Below, one piece after another: positions 52,279 to 60,994 of a DNA stretch of 64,000 nt (within the stretch, counting starts at the first letter, position 1; each line of letters starts with the position of its first letter). The stretch is from Nostoc sp. WHI (GTDB taxonomy: Bacteria; Cyanobacteriota; Cyanobacteriia; Cyanobacteriales; Nostocaceae): positions 62,001 to 126,000 of the forward strand of contig NZ_WBKM01000095.1 in assembly GCF_015714725.1 (NCBI RefSeq), in the 5' to 3' direction. The notes beneath the pieces are model-generated. The model had not been told where the DNA came from. It did not search any database and was given only the letters and a program-made list of their open reading frames with translations. A program made the position numbers and the translations under genes.

Positions 52279-54507
52279 ATGAATGAAGATTTATTTGTCA
52301 ATGACCTGATTCAATGGCAATTAAATGAAAATAATTGCTTGATTGAGAGAATTCTATGGATAGATGAAGGTTATATTATTGCTTTTGTTCTTAATATTAA
52401 TTCTCAAAAAGGTTTGCCAGAACCTAAGAAAGTATCTGAAATTTTAGAAGCTATGTCAGAAGGTCTTGCATTTAAGCAAAAACAAGACCCTTGGGCAAGA
52501 ATAGTTCGTGATGATAATTTAACAGACAGAGAAAAGGAGTATAGAGATAAAGCTTGGGAAATAATTTCATCTTTAATTGTACAAGAACCTTCAATATATT
52601 ATAGAAATACTCGAGGTTCTCTGGTCAAGCAAGTTATTAAAAAATATAACGAAGGGAAAGAGCAAGACAAGTTAGTAGAAAAAACTATTTATGGATACAT
52701 GAGACGCTTTTGGCAAAGGGGAAAAAATAAAAATGCTTTGATACCTGATTTTATGAATTCATCAGGTAAGGGTAAAATTAGAGGAAATTCGGACAAGAAA
52801 AGAGGAAGACCTAAAAAATATTCATACGACCCAGAAATTAGTGAAGGGGTTAATGTCACGGAAGAGGATAGGAAAATTTTTAGAATAGCTATTAGCAAAT
52901 TTTACAATAATAAAAAGGAAAACTATTTAACAACTGCCTATGATTTGATGGTAAAAAAATATTACAAAGAAGGAATCAGATATGACGAGAATGGTGTTAT
53001 AAAACCTATTTTAACTCCGGCTGAGGAAATACCTACAATTACTCAATTCAGGTATTGGTATAAAAGTGAGCAAGATGATGTCACAAAAACTTTGATATCT
53101 CGAATAGGAGCGAAGAAATTTGCTCTTGAAAATAGAGCTATTTTGGGAACCTCTAAGATGGAAACTATTGGCCCTGGCTCTCGATACCAAATTGATGCAA
53201 CAGTCGGAGATGTATATTTACTCTCTAAATACAATCGTAACTGGATAATTGGTAGACCAGTTATATACATAATTATTGATGTTTTTAGTCGAATGATAAC
53301 GGGTTTTTATGTCGGTTTAGAGGGGCCGTCTTGGATAGGAGCAATGATGGCTTTAGCTAATGTAGCCGTAAATAAAGTCATGTTTTGTCAGGAATATAAC
53401 ATTAATATTACTGAAGAAGAATGGTGTTGCAATCAAATGCCGGATGCAATTTTAGGAGACAGGGGAGAATTGGCAGGAATGGCTGTAGAGCAATTAATTC
53501 CTAATCTGCATGTTCGTATCGAAAATACAGCTTCCTACCGAGCAGATTGGAAGGGTTTAGTTGAAAGGCATTTTCGTACTATTCATGAGCATGTGAAGCC
53601 TTTTTTACCTGGTTACGTGGATACAGATTTTAGACAAAGAGGCGCAAGAGATTATCGACTGGATGCTAAATTCGATATAGACCAATTTACTGAAATTATT
53701 ATTCTTTTAATTATTTGGCACAATAATAATCGTCTTAATAAATATGAACGGGATGAAGCGATGATTGCTGATGATGTACCTCCTATACCCAGAGAGTTAT
53801 GGAAGTGGGGTATCGCCAATCGCTCTGGTAGACTCAGAACCTTTCCTGAAGATATAGTGAAATTGAACCTAATGCCAACTGAAAAAGCCACCATCACCCC
53901 TAAAGGCATTAAACTCAGAGGTAAGGATATGTACTATATCTGTGATCGAGCAGAAAAGGAAAAATGGTTTGAAAAAGCTAGAAGCAATATGCTCTCTAAA
54001 TCAGAGAAGTCGTTAATAGTTTCCTATGATATTAGGAATCCGAATTTCATCTACCTTCCATCAGAGGATGGGAGAAATTTTGAAAAATGTTCTCTTATTG
54101 ATCTAGAAGGTAGATATATAAATAAAAATTTTTATGATATTGAGTATCTGCTTGCTTATGAAGAATTGCAAAAGCAGAAAACTCAAAGTAAAACATTACA
54201 AGAAAAAGTTGATTTACTAGCAGATATAGAACATAGAGTTAGTAAAGCAGAAAACATGACTGAGGCTGCTCAGGATGAACAACTAAGTAAGAGCAAAAAA
54301 GTTGCTGGTATTAGAGAACATAAGGCTTTTGAAAAAGCTAAACGACGTGAAAATGAGGGATTTGAATTAGCAATCGAAGAAAAGCAGAGTATATCTGAGG
54401 CTTTGGATAGTGAACCGGAGAACTTAGAACAGCCAAACTCACTACAACCAAACTATCTGGATATTCTAAAGAAAAATCGCGAGGAGCATAAGCATGGAAA
54501 ACAATGA
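52279..54507 (+). CDS. tnsB: TnsB DDE transposase
   Basis: A 742-residue Mu/Tn7-type transposase that binds the end repeats and joins 3' ends to target DNA. The rve core carries Asp306 (YQIDATVGDVYLL), Asp394 (ILGDRGELAG) and Glu429 (WKGLVERHFRTIHEH), a complete DDE triad. HTH regions precede it (about 85-150 and 190-290); a beta-barrel and a charged coiled-coil tail follow, ending in the short segment that would recruit TnsC. It overlaps the tnsC start by 14 bases, indicating translational coupling. Confidence 0.95.
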   Translation: MNEDLFVNDLIQWQLNENNCLIERILWIDEGYIIAFVLNINSQKGLPEPKKVSEILEAMSEGLAFKQKQDPWARIVRDDNLTDREKEYRDKAWEIISSLIVQEPSIYYRNTRGSLVKQVIKKYNEGKEQDKLVEKTIYGYMRRFWQRGKNKNALIPDFMNSSGKGKIRGNSDKKRGRPKKYSYDPEISEGVNVTEEDRKIFRIAISKFYNNKKENYLTTAYDLMVKKYYKEGIRYDENGVIKPILTPAEEIPTITQFRYWYKSEQDDVTKTLISRIGAKKFALENRAILGTSKMETIGPGSRYQIDATVGDVYLLSKYNRNWIIGRPVIYIIIDVFSRMITGFYVGLEGPSWIGAMMALANVAVNKVMFCQEYNINITEEEWCCNQMPDAILGDRGELAGMAVEQLIPNLHVRIENTASYRADWKGLVERHFRTIHEHVKPFLPGYVDTDFRQRGARDYRLDAKFDIDQFTEIIILLIIWHNNNRLNKYERDEAMIADDVPPIPRELWKWGIANRSGRLRTFPEDIVKLNLMPTEKATITPKGIKLRGKDMYYICDRAEKEKWFEKARSNMLSKSEKSLIVSYDIRNPNFIYLPSEDGRNFEKCSLIDLEGRYINKNFYDIEYLLAYEELQKQKTQSKTLQEKVDLLADIEHRVSKAENMTEAAQDEQLSKSKKVAGIREHKAFEKAKRRENEGFELAIEEKQSISEALDSEPENLEQPNSLQPNYLDILKKNREEHKHGKQ

Positions 54508-56161
54508 GGGTGAACTTGTTAGAATTCCTAATAGAGAATTAGCAGTTATTGCCAAATACATAGATCAAAAACTTCCAGAATACAATGCCAATCCATTGAT
54601 TCAAGCACTACCCCCTATTTTCTCGGCAGAAGAATTTGCAGCTAAAGTAACGAAAATACCATTTTGGGACGATCAAGACAGGAACTTAGAAAGTCATTAT
54701 AGATTTCATTGCGTCGAGAGGCTATCTAGATATTTTGATCCCCAAGCTAAAACTATTGAGTTACAAAAGCTTATTTCTGTGGTAATAATGACGGGGTATC
54801 TATCTCGGAATCCTTTAAAACCTGAATATGCAAGTCGCTCAAGACAAATTTATAATGCAATAGAAGATGGAGGAGGTAAAAACTTAGAAAACTATGTTAA
54901 TCTTCCTACGTCTGCTTCTGGCTTAACTTTAATTGGCTCATCAGGGATAGGAAAGACCACAAATTTTATAAATATCCTTAAGCTTTATCCTCAAGTAATT
55001 TGTCATCCTGAGTATAGTGTATACCAAATAGTTTGGTTGCAGGTAGAGTGTCCTAAGACTTTAAAGGGTTTATGTACAGATATTTTTGCAGGCATCGATA
55101 AATTGTTGGGAACTAATTTATGTCGAAAATTTAATCCAAGATACTACTCTGAAGATTATCTCCTGGCTCAACTTGCACAAGTAGCACACACTCACCATTT
55201 AGGAGTTTTAGTGATTGATGAAATACAAAATTTGGTAAATTCAACAAGGAGTCGTGCCGAAATTTTAGATTTTTTAGTAAAACTGGATAATACTATTGGA
55301 ATTCCAGTAATTCGTGTTGGCACAAATGAAGCTATTAGTATTCTTCAAGGTAATTTTAGAAATGCCAGAAGAAGTACGGGAGAAGGAAGTGTAATTTGGG
55401 AAAGAATGATAAATGATGAAGAATGGTATTTCTTTATGGAAGGAATGTGGGAATATCAATGGACAAAAACACCTGTTCCTTTTTCCCATGAAATAAATGA
55501 AATTTTTTATAATGAAAGCCAGGGGATTATTGATATTGCTGTCAAACTTTACAAAATGGTTCAATGGAAAGCAATTTCACTACGTAGTGAAGAAATTATT
55601 ACTGTTGATTTAATTCGTCAAGCTGCTAAAGACGGACTATATTTAGTCGAGCCAATGCTAGATGCAATTAGGTCAGGGGATAAGGAACGTATGATGAAAT
55701 ATAAAGATATTACTCCTGTCGATATTACACAGTATAAACAAAAATGCCTATATGAGCTTGAGTCTGTAGATTTGAAAGAGATTCGGAGATTAGCTAAGAA
55801 ACAACAGACTCAGCAGAAAGTATCGCCAAAGCTAAATTATGTAATTATTGAGCTTTTGAACTTGAAAATAGATGCTCATAAAGCAAAACAATGTGCGGAA
55901 CAAGTAATTTTTTCTAGCGATGAAGATTCAGACATTCCATCTTTAGTAGATAAAGCATATTTTCTTGCTTTGGGCGGAGGACAAATAAATGAGAAAGTTG
56001 TTAATACAAGTACGGAAAATACTAAATTAAAGCCAAAGTATCATGAAAATGACATTCGGCTAATTGTTGAGAATGCAAAGAAAGATAAAAAATCTGCATA
56101 CGAGTATTTGAAAATGGCTGGTATAATTAAAGATCCAATCAAAGATTTTATAAATATTTAG
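54494..56161 (+). CDS. tnsC: TnsC AAA+ ATPase regulator
   Basis: A 555-residue AAA+ protein. Walker A is GSSGIGKT (residues 148-155) and Walker B is LVIDEIQNL with D242 and E243. VIRVGTNEA follows as sensor 1. TnsC assembles on DNA, links the target-recognition complex (here TniQ-Cascade) to TnsA/TnsB, and enforces target immunity. The C-terminal 100 residues are a helical extension. Start overlaps tnsB; tniQ follows after 10 bases. Confidence 0.94.
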   Translation: MENNEGELVRIPNRELAVIAKYIDQKLPEYNANPLIQALPPIFSAEEFAAKVTKIPFWDDQDRNLESHYRFHCVERLSRYFDPQAKTIELQKLISVVIMTGYLSRNPLKPEYASRSRQIYNAIEDGGGKNLENYVNLPTSASGLTLIGSSGIGKTTNFINILKLYPQVICHPEYSVYQIVWLQVECPKTLKGLCTDIFAGIDKLLGTNLCRKFNPRYYSEDYLLAQLAQVAHTHHLGVLVIDEIQNLVNSTRSRAEILDFLVKLDNTIGIPVIRVGTNEAISILQGNFRNARRSTGEGSVIWERMINDEEWYFFMEGMWEYQWTKTPVPFSHEINEIFYNESQGIIDIAVKLYKMVQWKAISLRSEEIITVDLIRQAAKDGLYLVEPMLDAIRSGDKERMMKYKDITPVDITQYKQKCLYELESVDLKEIRRLAKKQQTQQKVSPKLNYVIIELLNLKIDAHKAKQCAEQVIFSSDEDSDIPSLVDKAYFLALGGGQINEKVVNTSTENTKLKPKYHENDIRLIVENAKKDKKSAYEYLKMAGIIKDPIKDFINI

Positions 56162-56171
56162 ATTTAGCTTT

Positions 56172-57128
56172 TTGATGCTTAGTTTTTTCCCAATCCTGTA
56201 TCCTGATGAACTGTTATATAGTGGTTTAGCCAGATACCACATTCGCAGTGGTAATAGAAGTTTTAAGCAAACTGACTTAGAACTATTTGGTTACAGTTCT
56301 CAACAAGTATGCAAAGTTACTTTAACTAATAACTTAAATCATTTAGTTAATAATTTATCTTTACTTTCCCAGCAAACAATTAATAATTTACTGCAAAAAC
56401 ATACCTTATATCCCTTTTATGCAATTTTATTAATGCCACAAGAAGCTTGGTTATTGAAAAGCTCAATGAGTAAAAAAATCAATGAGTCTATTTTAGAGGT
56501 TGCTAAGATGACTAATGGTTCTGGTGGTAATTCAACAAAATATTTAAAGTTTTGTCATTCCTGCGTGGGAGAAGATACACAAAAGTATGGAGAACCTTAT
56601 TGGCATAGATTACACCAAATCCCTGGTGTAATTGTTTGTCCCATTCATCGAATACCTTTGAATAATAGTTTAGTCCCAATAGAAACTAAAGAAATACATT
56701 ATCATGCTCCAAGTGACGATAACTGTCCACTAAACACAGGCACAACAATTTACAATGATGCAACTCTACAAAAGCTATTAGTATTTGCTAATGATATTGA
56801 ATGGCTGATTAATAATAATTTCACTTTTCAAGGTTTATCCTGGCTTCGTAGCCAGTATAAGACCTATTTAACTAATAAAAACTTTATAACCGTATTCTCT
56901 AAAGATAAATTTATATTTCATGAGCAAGAATTTTATAACGCAGTGTTGGCATATTACGGACAAGATTTTTTAGAAGCCATTAATCCAAAAAGAATAAAAA
57001 ACCCAGACAAATATTTGAGTAATTGTCTACTTGCCTGTGACCTTAATCCAGTGATAGACCGTGTAATGCATATCTTAATAATAAAATTTTTGGCTAATTC
57101 TATTGAAGATTTTTTTAAAGCACAATAA
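56172..57128 (+). CDS. tniQ: TniQ target-selection protein
   Basis: A 318-residue TniQ-family protein. FFPILYPDELLYSGLARYHIRSGN is the family opening. A zinc-binding set lies at C128/C131 (FCHSC), H145/H148 and C156/H159 (VIVCPIHRIPL). TniQ couples Cascade to TnsC in CRISPR-guided transposition. It is short and lacks the long C-terminal DNA-binding half of TnsD, so it is better read as the Cascade partner than as a sequence-specific homing protein. It is the only TniQ/TnsD gene in the window. The stop codon falls inside a hairpin terminator. Confidence 0.92.
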   Translation: MMLSFFPILYPDELLYSGLARYHIRSGNRSFKQTDLELFGYSSQQVCKVTLTNNLNHLVNNLSLLSQQTINNLLQKHTLYPFYAILLMPQEAWLLKSSMSKKINESILEVAKMTNGSGGNSTKYLKFCHSCVGEDTQKYGEPYWHRLHQIPGVIVCPIHRIPLNNSLVPIETKEIHYHAPSDDNCPLNTGTTIYNDATLQKLLVFANDIEWLINNNFTFQGLSWLRSQYKTYLTNKNFITVFSKDKFIFHEQEFYNAVLAYYGQDFLEAINPKRIKNPDKYLSNCLLACDLNPVIDRVMHILIIKFLANSIEDFFKAQ

Positions 57129-57162
57129 TTGTTAGCTCTTTGTTGAAAAACTAACAATTATT
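57124..57162. terminator. Bidirectional terminator between tniQ and the CRISPR array
   Basis: AATAATTGTTAG (57124-57135) pairs perfectly with CTAACAATTATT (57151-57162). It closes the tnsABC-tniQ transcript from the left and the array transcript from the right; it starts two bases before the tniQ stop. Confidence 0.8.
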
Positions 57163-57163
57163 A

Positions 57164-57416
57164 TGCTAAAACGCCTAAAGACATCTTATATTGAAAAGCT
57201 AAATCAGCAGGAGTGAAATTAATCACAATATTTCGTTTCTAAACGCCTAAAGGCAATCTAATATTGAAGCAGGCTTGTGGCTTGAGGAAGAGAAAGTTTT
57301 ACCAAATGTGATCAACGCCTAAAGGCAATCTAATATTGAAGCAGATCCCCAGAACAACTTGCTATGATTTGTTCCGGTGGTGATCAACGCCTAAAGGCAA
57401 TCTAATATTGAAGCAG
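57164..57416 (-). CRISPR. Mini CRISPR array: two canonical repeats, one altered repeat, one degenerate end repeat, three spacers
   Basis: Canonical 37-bp repeats lie at 57380-57416 and 57308-57344. The repeat at 57236-57272 keeps 31 bases but its handle-proximal six bases differ. A degenerate repeat lies at about 57164-57199. Spacers are 35 nt: 57345-57379, 57273-57307 and 57201-57235. I orient it on the minus strand because the GCC-TTTA-GGC hairpin is then followed by a 9-base tail (GTTGATCAC) that fits an 8-nt Cas6 5' handle, because decay is then at the distal end, and because the cas genes read the same way. Confidence 0.93.
57200..57235 (-). other. Atypical terminal spacer: self-homing guide against comM
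   Basis: On the minus strand this spacer reads CGAAATATTGTG at its start and matches comM 51219-51253. It lies between the altered repeat (handle TTTAGAAA in place of TTGATCAC) and the degenerate last repeat. Translated in the comM frame it gives RNIVINFTPADL against RKIVINLTPADL, so it keeps the protein-constrained bases. This is inferred to be the guide that placed the transposon in comM. Confidence 0.88.
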
Positions 57417-57537
57417 GGTAATCCCTAAACTTATTGATTCATAGCTACCTCCAGGTAAGATTACAAGCACCTGCCGCAAAACATCTCGAAATTGACACAC
57501 TGAAATGGTTTAACCCTTTATCTCAAGCTAAAAAAGC
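57417..57537 (-). promoter_or_regulatory. Array-proximal leader region
   Basis: About 120 bases between the first repeat and a small frame; by position the array leader and promoter if the array is transcribed on the minus strand. A short aagct-aaaaa-agctt palindrome at 57525-57539 could be a weak terminator or regulatory hairpin. No -10/-35 pair is convincing. Confidence 0.4.
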
Positions 57538-57735
57538 TTATCCTGTTAGTGTTTCAAGAGATTGCAAGCACCTTAAATCAGCTTGAAACTGCTGAATACT
57601 CCATTTAGCAAGGAACACAGATGCTTTATCCTCTTGTCCTGACTCTACAAACAGGCATCCTTGCAAAAAATGTTTGACATACTCTCTTGTTAATTGAAAC
57701 AATACACCTCTGAAAAATTTTTCCGTATTGGGCAA
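57538..57735 (-). CDS. Small hypothetical protein between cas5 and the array
   Basis: A 65-residue frame (MPNTEKFFRGVLFQLTREYVKHFLQGCLFVESGQEDKASVFLAKWSIQQF...) starting 34 bases after the cas5 stop on the same strand. No family recognised; the composition is plausible for a helical protein. It could be a small accessory factor, a relict, or chance. Confidence 0.4.
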   Translation of the reverse strand: MPNTEKFFRGVLFQLTREYVKHFLQGCLFVESGQEDKASVFLAKWSIQQFQADLRCLQSLETLTG

Positions 57736-57769
57736 GGTAACATGAGATGTAATTCGAGGTGAATATTAT

Positions 57770-58402
57770 CTAAGCTGTCTGGATTACAGTCCACGATAAT
57801 TCAGGTGGTTGCCTCCCCAAGGATTTTTGCAGCATATAACGCTGCCATCGTGTTCCCTGTGACCCAACGTGGTCAACCCAATAAGGTAGGGTTAGCAAAC
57901 CCTCTTCATTTTGAACTAACCACTCAAACGACTGGCCTTCATATTTTTCAGAAAACATGGTAACAGAATTAACTAGATCGCGGCTCTCTCCCAAGCACAG
58001 TCCACCAAAACGGTTGATAGAAGCAGGGTTAGTCAATGCCAAATGTAGACGTTCTGGCAAAGTTGGTTTTGATTTATCTGTACCTGCAATAATCCAAACA
58101 ACAAATTCGATATTCGTCAATAATTCCTGATAATCAGGTTTAATATTGCTAGGAGCGTTGATATCCAGTTTTTTGAATCGATGAAACTTCCGAATTACCG
58201 TAGATTTTTTAGGTTCAGAGAGGAGTGCAATTGCTAACTGAGTTCCACAGTGCCTATAACGATTCATCTCGCCAATCATAGAAAGCAACATCCCATACAC
58301 TGTAGATGGTGGCGGTACTGGATAGGTTTCCACATACTCCCTGGCGCGAGATTGGCGAAAGCAAGCTACAGGTACTTCAACTTTCAAAGCAATTGTCGTC
58401 AT
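57770..58402 (-). CDS. cas5: Cas5, type I-B-like Cascade subunit
   Basis: A 210-residue Cas5. The N-terminus (VEVPVACFRQSRAREYVETYPVPPPSTVYGMLLSMIGE) is the RAMP-family Cas5 opening of the type I-B (Myxan-like) group. VIRKFHRFKKL and INRFGGLCLGESRDLV are further conserved blocks. Cas5 caps the 5' handle of the crRNA and contacts Cas8. It starts 12 bases after cas7. Confidence 0.85.
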   Translation of the reverse strand: MTTIALKVEVPVACFRQSRAREYVETYPVPPPSTVYGMLLSMIGEMNRYRHCGTQLAIALLSEPKKSTVIRKFHRFKKLDINAPSNIKPDYQELLTNIEFVVWIIAGTDKSKPTLPERLHLALTNPASINRFGGLCLGESRDLVNSVTMFSEKYEGQSFEWLVQNEEGLLTLPYWVDHVGSQGTRWQRYMLQKSLGRQPPELSWTVIQTA

Positions 58403-58414
58403 GTTCTTAGCTCC

Positions 58415-59377
58415 TCAAAGTAACTCTAAATCTTCAGATATAACCTGTTTTAATGCTTCTACTGCGGCTTTCACTCCCGGAAAGACATTTGCTCCTAAAT
58501 CTTCTATATTCTTGGAAATTGCTCCTCCTATCCATAATTCTTTTGGATCAATATCTCCAGCTTCGACACGTCGAACTAAATCTGGAACTGTGATATTTCT
58601 TCGTTCATCTTCTTCAAAGCAATATAGAAAACGAGGCGAAGAATCATGTGTCCACCGCAGTACTATACTTTCAGGGGAGAAATCATACAAAAAACGAGCA
58701 TGATTTCCCGCCACTTCACCAATAGAAATCAAGCCATCTAAGACAGCATGGATGCGAGATTTATCTTTAAGGCTATCAGGTGTCAATGCAAAACCATATT
58801 GATAACGAGTGGCATGAATCTCTGTAGCATAAAGAGAATTTCGGTTTTTAATTCCACTAACAGCATTAAAGGTAATGTCTCCCATAAAGGGTATTATTGA
58901 TACTGCACGAGTAACTTCTAATACACCTCGTCTAGCAATTATTTTTCCTTTAGGCTTTTGCTTGCCCTTACGTGGAGAAGTTTGCTTATCCTTACCTTTA
59001 GAAATTTTTTTGTTCTCATCTTGAGATGCTCCTTCGGACTCGCCTTCAGACTCATCTGACGCTTCCACTTTTGCTGCTTCTGCCTGCATAAATCCCAAAA
59101 CATCATCATCAATGAAGCGAATATCATCAAAGTTGTGGTCTTGCATGATATGATTCGCTACTGGTTGAGCATTCTCATCCCAACGTCTATTTACCAGATA
59201 GCCAAAATTTTGCCAATAGTACCGTAATGCCCAACGAATCGCCTCAGATGAAACCGTAGTGTGAACTTCACCTTTCCAATCTAATTTTTGTAAAGGAGTT
59301 ACATTACCTTCATTTTCCCCCCGATTATTAGCTGCGGTTCCGTAACTAGTCAAAATATTGCCGAACAAATGAAACAT
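58415..59377 (-). CDS. cas7: Cas7, type I-B-like Cascade backbone
   Basis: A 320-residue Cas7 of the DevR/Cst2 type: MFHLFGNILTSYGTAANNRGENEGNVTPLQKLDWKGEVHTTVSSEAIRWALRYYWQ is the family signature. It forms the backbone along the crRNA. Residues about 103-147 are an unusual charged, low-complexity insert (ESEGESEGAS, then Lys/Arg-rich) just before the conserved RRGVLEVTRAVSIIPFMGDITFNA. Starts 40 bases after cas8. Confidence 0.9.
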   Translation of the reverse strand: MFHLFGNILTSYGTAANNRGENEGNVTPLQKLDWKGEVHTTVSSEAIRWALRYYWQNFGYLVNRRWDENAQPVANHIMQDHNFDDIRFIDDDVLGFMQAEAAKVEASDESEGESEGASQDENKKISKGKDKQTSPRKGKQKPKGKIIARRGVLEVTRAVSIIPFMGDITFNAVSGIKNRNSLYATEIHATRYQYGFALTPDSLKDKSRIHAVLDGLISIGEVAGNHARFLYDFSPESIVLRWTHDSSPRFLYCFEEDERRNITVPDLVRRVEAGDIDPKELWIGGAISKNIEDLGANVFPGVKAAVEALKQVISEDLELL

Positions 59378-59417
59378 TTAAATTTTCCTAAATTGATTAT
59401 TATTAATCACACAGTCT

Positions 59418-60932
59418 CTATATATTTGATTCTGTTGTTTTGATTTTTGGATAACTAGCAAGAGCAATAAAAGTTAAATCCTTCGCTATTTTCCAATCCA
59501 TTATTCCTGAAGTTATGGATAGTATTTCATCTAAATGTTCTTGTAAAATTGGATTATGCCCTGTTTTCCCCCAAAACTCTGCAATAAATTTTCGGAAATT
59601 TACAGCATTTGTACAACGCTTTAGCTGAGATACAATGCGGATATTTTCTCTTTCAATTTGAACATATTCATCTTCCTTAGTTTGAGCATAAATTTTCGCA
59701 TATCTTATTTTTAATGTTTCATGAACACATTTGATGAATAGTTTTTGAGTTTCTATATCCCATTGGGAATTAGATATCATTTTGTAAATTCCTTGATTAT
59801 CATCATTACTGAGTTCCAATAAATGATTATCTTGAAGCTTTGTAGATAAATTAAACCACCAAGACAAGCTGTTTGCTAAATTGTCTGCAATTATTCCTCT
59901 AAGTATATTTGCAATAATAGGTGTTTCATTTTTAAATTTAAAATTTTGGTAGTTTGGAAAAAATATGCAACTAAGTTTATAAACTGAATTAACTGTTTCA
60001 CTTGCCTGCAAAACTACTATTTCTGTACGAGTTTTTTGCTGCTTTGACCAAGCAGCCTTTCCAAATAGTATTACCTGGCATCGTCCTACTGGATTAAATG
60101 CAGTCTGTTGTACATTTGTTTCATAAGTCAAGAATCTTAATCCTGCATCTCCCAAACTAGATGCATAAAAGTAGTCAAAATCTAAGTCAGTTAAATTCCA
60201 ACAATGTTGAGCATAAAGTTCTAAGTTAGTTACTTGGGGTATTACTAGGGCAAAATGAGGCTTTTCCTGTTCCAAGTGAGATCCCAAAACGAAATAGTGA
60301 CAAGCAACAGGAGCAAATAACAGTGCTAAAGCCAGTTCCGGTTTTTCATGAAACTTAGTTTCTTCACGAAAAACCTCATGACGAATTACTGCTCCCGGAT
60401 AAAGCCAACCTACTATACCTATTGGCTCTTGTAAAAGCTGACCTTGTTTGTTGCATAGGTGTTTTGCGAAAACTTGGTGTGCATATTCATCTACCTTTTT
60501 ATAAAGGACAATAGCTTCCATTTCATCAATTAACACTGTAGATACGTTACCAGCGGATTTAAAAGACTTGTTATGCTGAAGAAACGTTCCTCTTATTCCT
60601 AGATGCTTAATTATTTTGGTTTGAATACTCCCTGTTTGAGAATTTACCCCAGGCAGGTCAATTAAACCCTCATCACTAATTTTAAATGATTGCTTCAGTA
60701 ACCAGTCTAAAACTATGAAATCTTCTTCTCCATCCCAGTCAAGACTTATAGAATGAGGAGTCCGTGACCAAGTTAAATTACTAGGACGCTTTGCAGATTC
60801 AGGATATAGTTTTTCTAGTTGTCCTAGTGTCATCCATAATCCTGCTACTCCCGCAATGTGTAATCTAGTTAAGCTCGGATCACTTAGATTTAATCGTATT
60901 CTCGATTTAACTGAACTCTTCGCTATAGACAT
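59418..60932 (-). CDS. cas8: Cas8, type I-B-like large Cascade subunit
   Basis: About 504 residues from the ATG at 60932 (MSIAKSSVKSR, preceded by AGAAAG); a longer frame opening at 61022 would overlap cas6 by 28 bases. LTRLHIAGVAGLWMTLGQLEKLYP and SISLDWDGEEDFIVLDWLLKQSFKISDEGLIDLPG recall the Cas8a1/Cas8b group of Myxan-type I-B systems. Cas8 recognises the PAM. Family assignment rests on these segments and on position between cas6 and cas7. Confidence 0.78.
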   Translation of the reverse strand: MSIAKSSVKSRIRLNLSDPSLTRLHIAGVAGLWMTLGQLEKLYPESAKRPSNLTWSRTPHSISLDWDGEEDFIVLDWLLKQSFKISDEGLIDLPGVNSQTGSIQTKIIKHLGIRGTFLQHNKSFKSAGNVSTVLIDEMEAIVLYKKVDEYAHQVFAKHLCNKQGQLLQEPIGIVGWLYPGAVIRHEVFREETKFHEKPELALALLFAPVACHYFVLGSHLEQEKPHFALVIPQVTNLELYAQHCWNLTDLDFDYFYASSLGDAGLRFLTYETNVQQTAFNPVGRCQVILFGKAAWSKQQKTRTEIVVLQASETVNSVYKLSCIFFPNYQNFKFKNETPIIANILRGIIADNLANSLSWWFNLSTKLQDNHLLELSNDDNQGIYKMISNSQWDIETQKLFIKCVHETLKIRYAKIYAQTKEDEYVQIERENIRIVSQLKRCTNAVNFRKFIAEFWGKTGHNPILQEHLDEILSITSGIMDWKIAKDLTFIALASYPKIKTTESNI

Positions 60933-60994
60933 ACTATGATGCTTTCTAAAACATTTTTTTGAAATACAATTAAATTTTTTCTGATTTCTAATAA

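Noticed and set aside
57164-57416. CRISPR array read on the plus strand
   Set aside because: On the plus strand the hairpin would be followed by 18 bases, too many for a Cas6 handle, and the decayed repeat would be leader-proximal. The minus orientation gives a 9-base tail and a comM-sense spacer with a PAM on the correct side.
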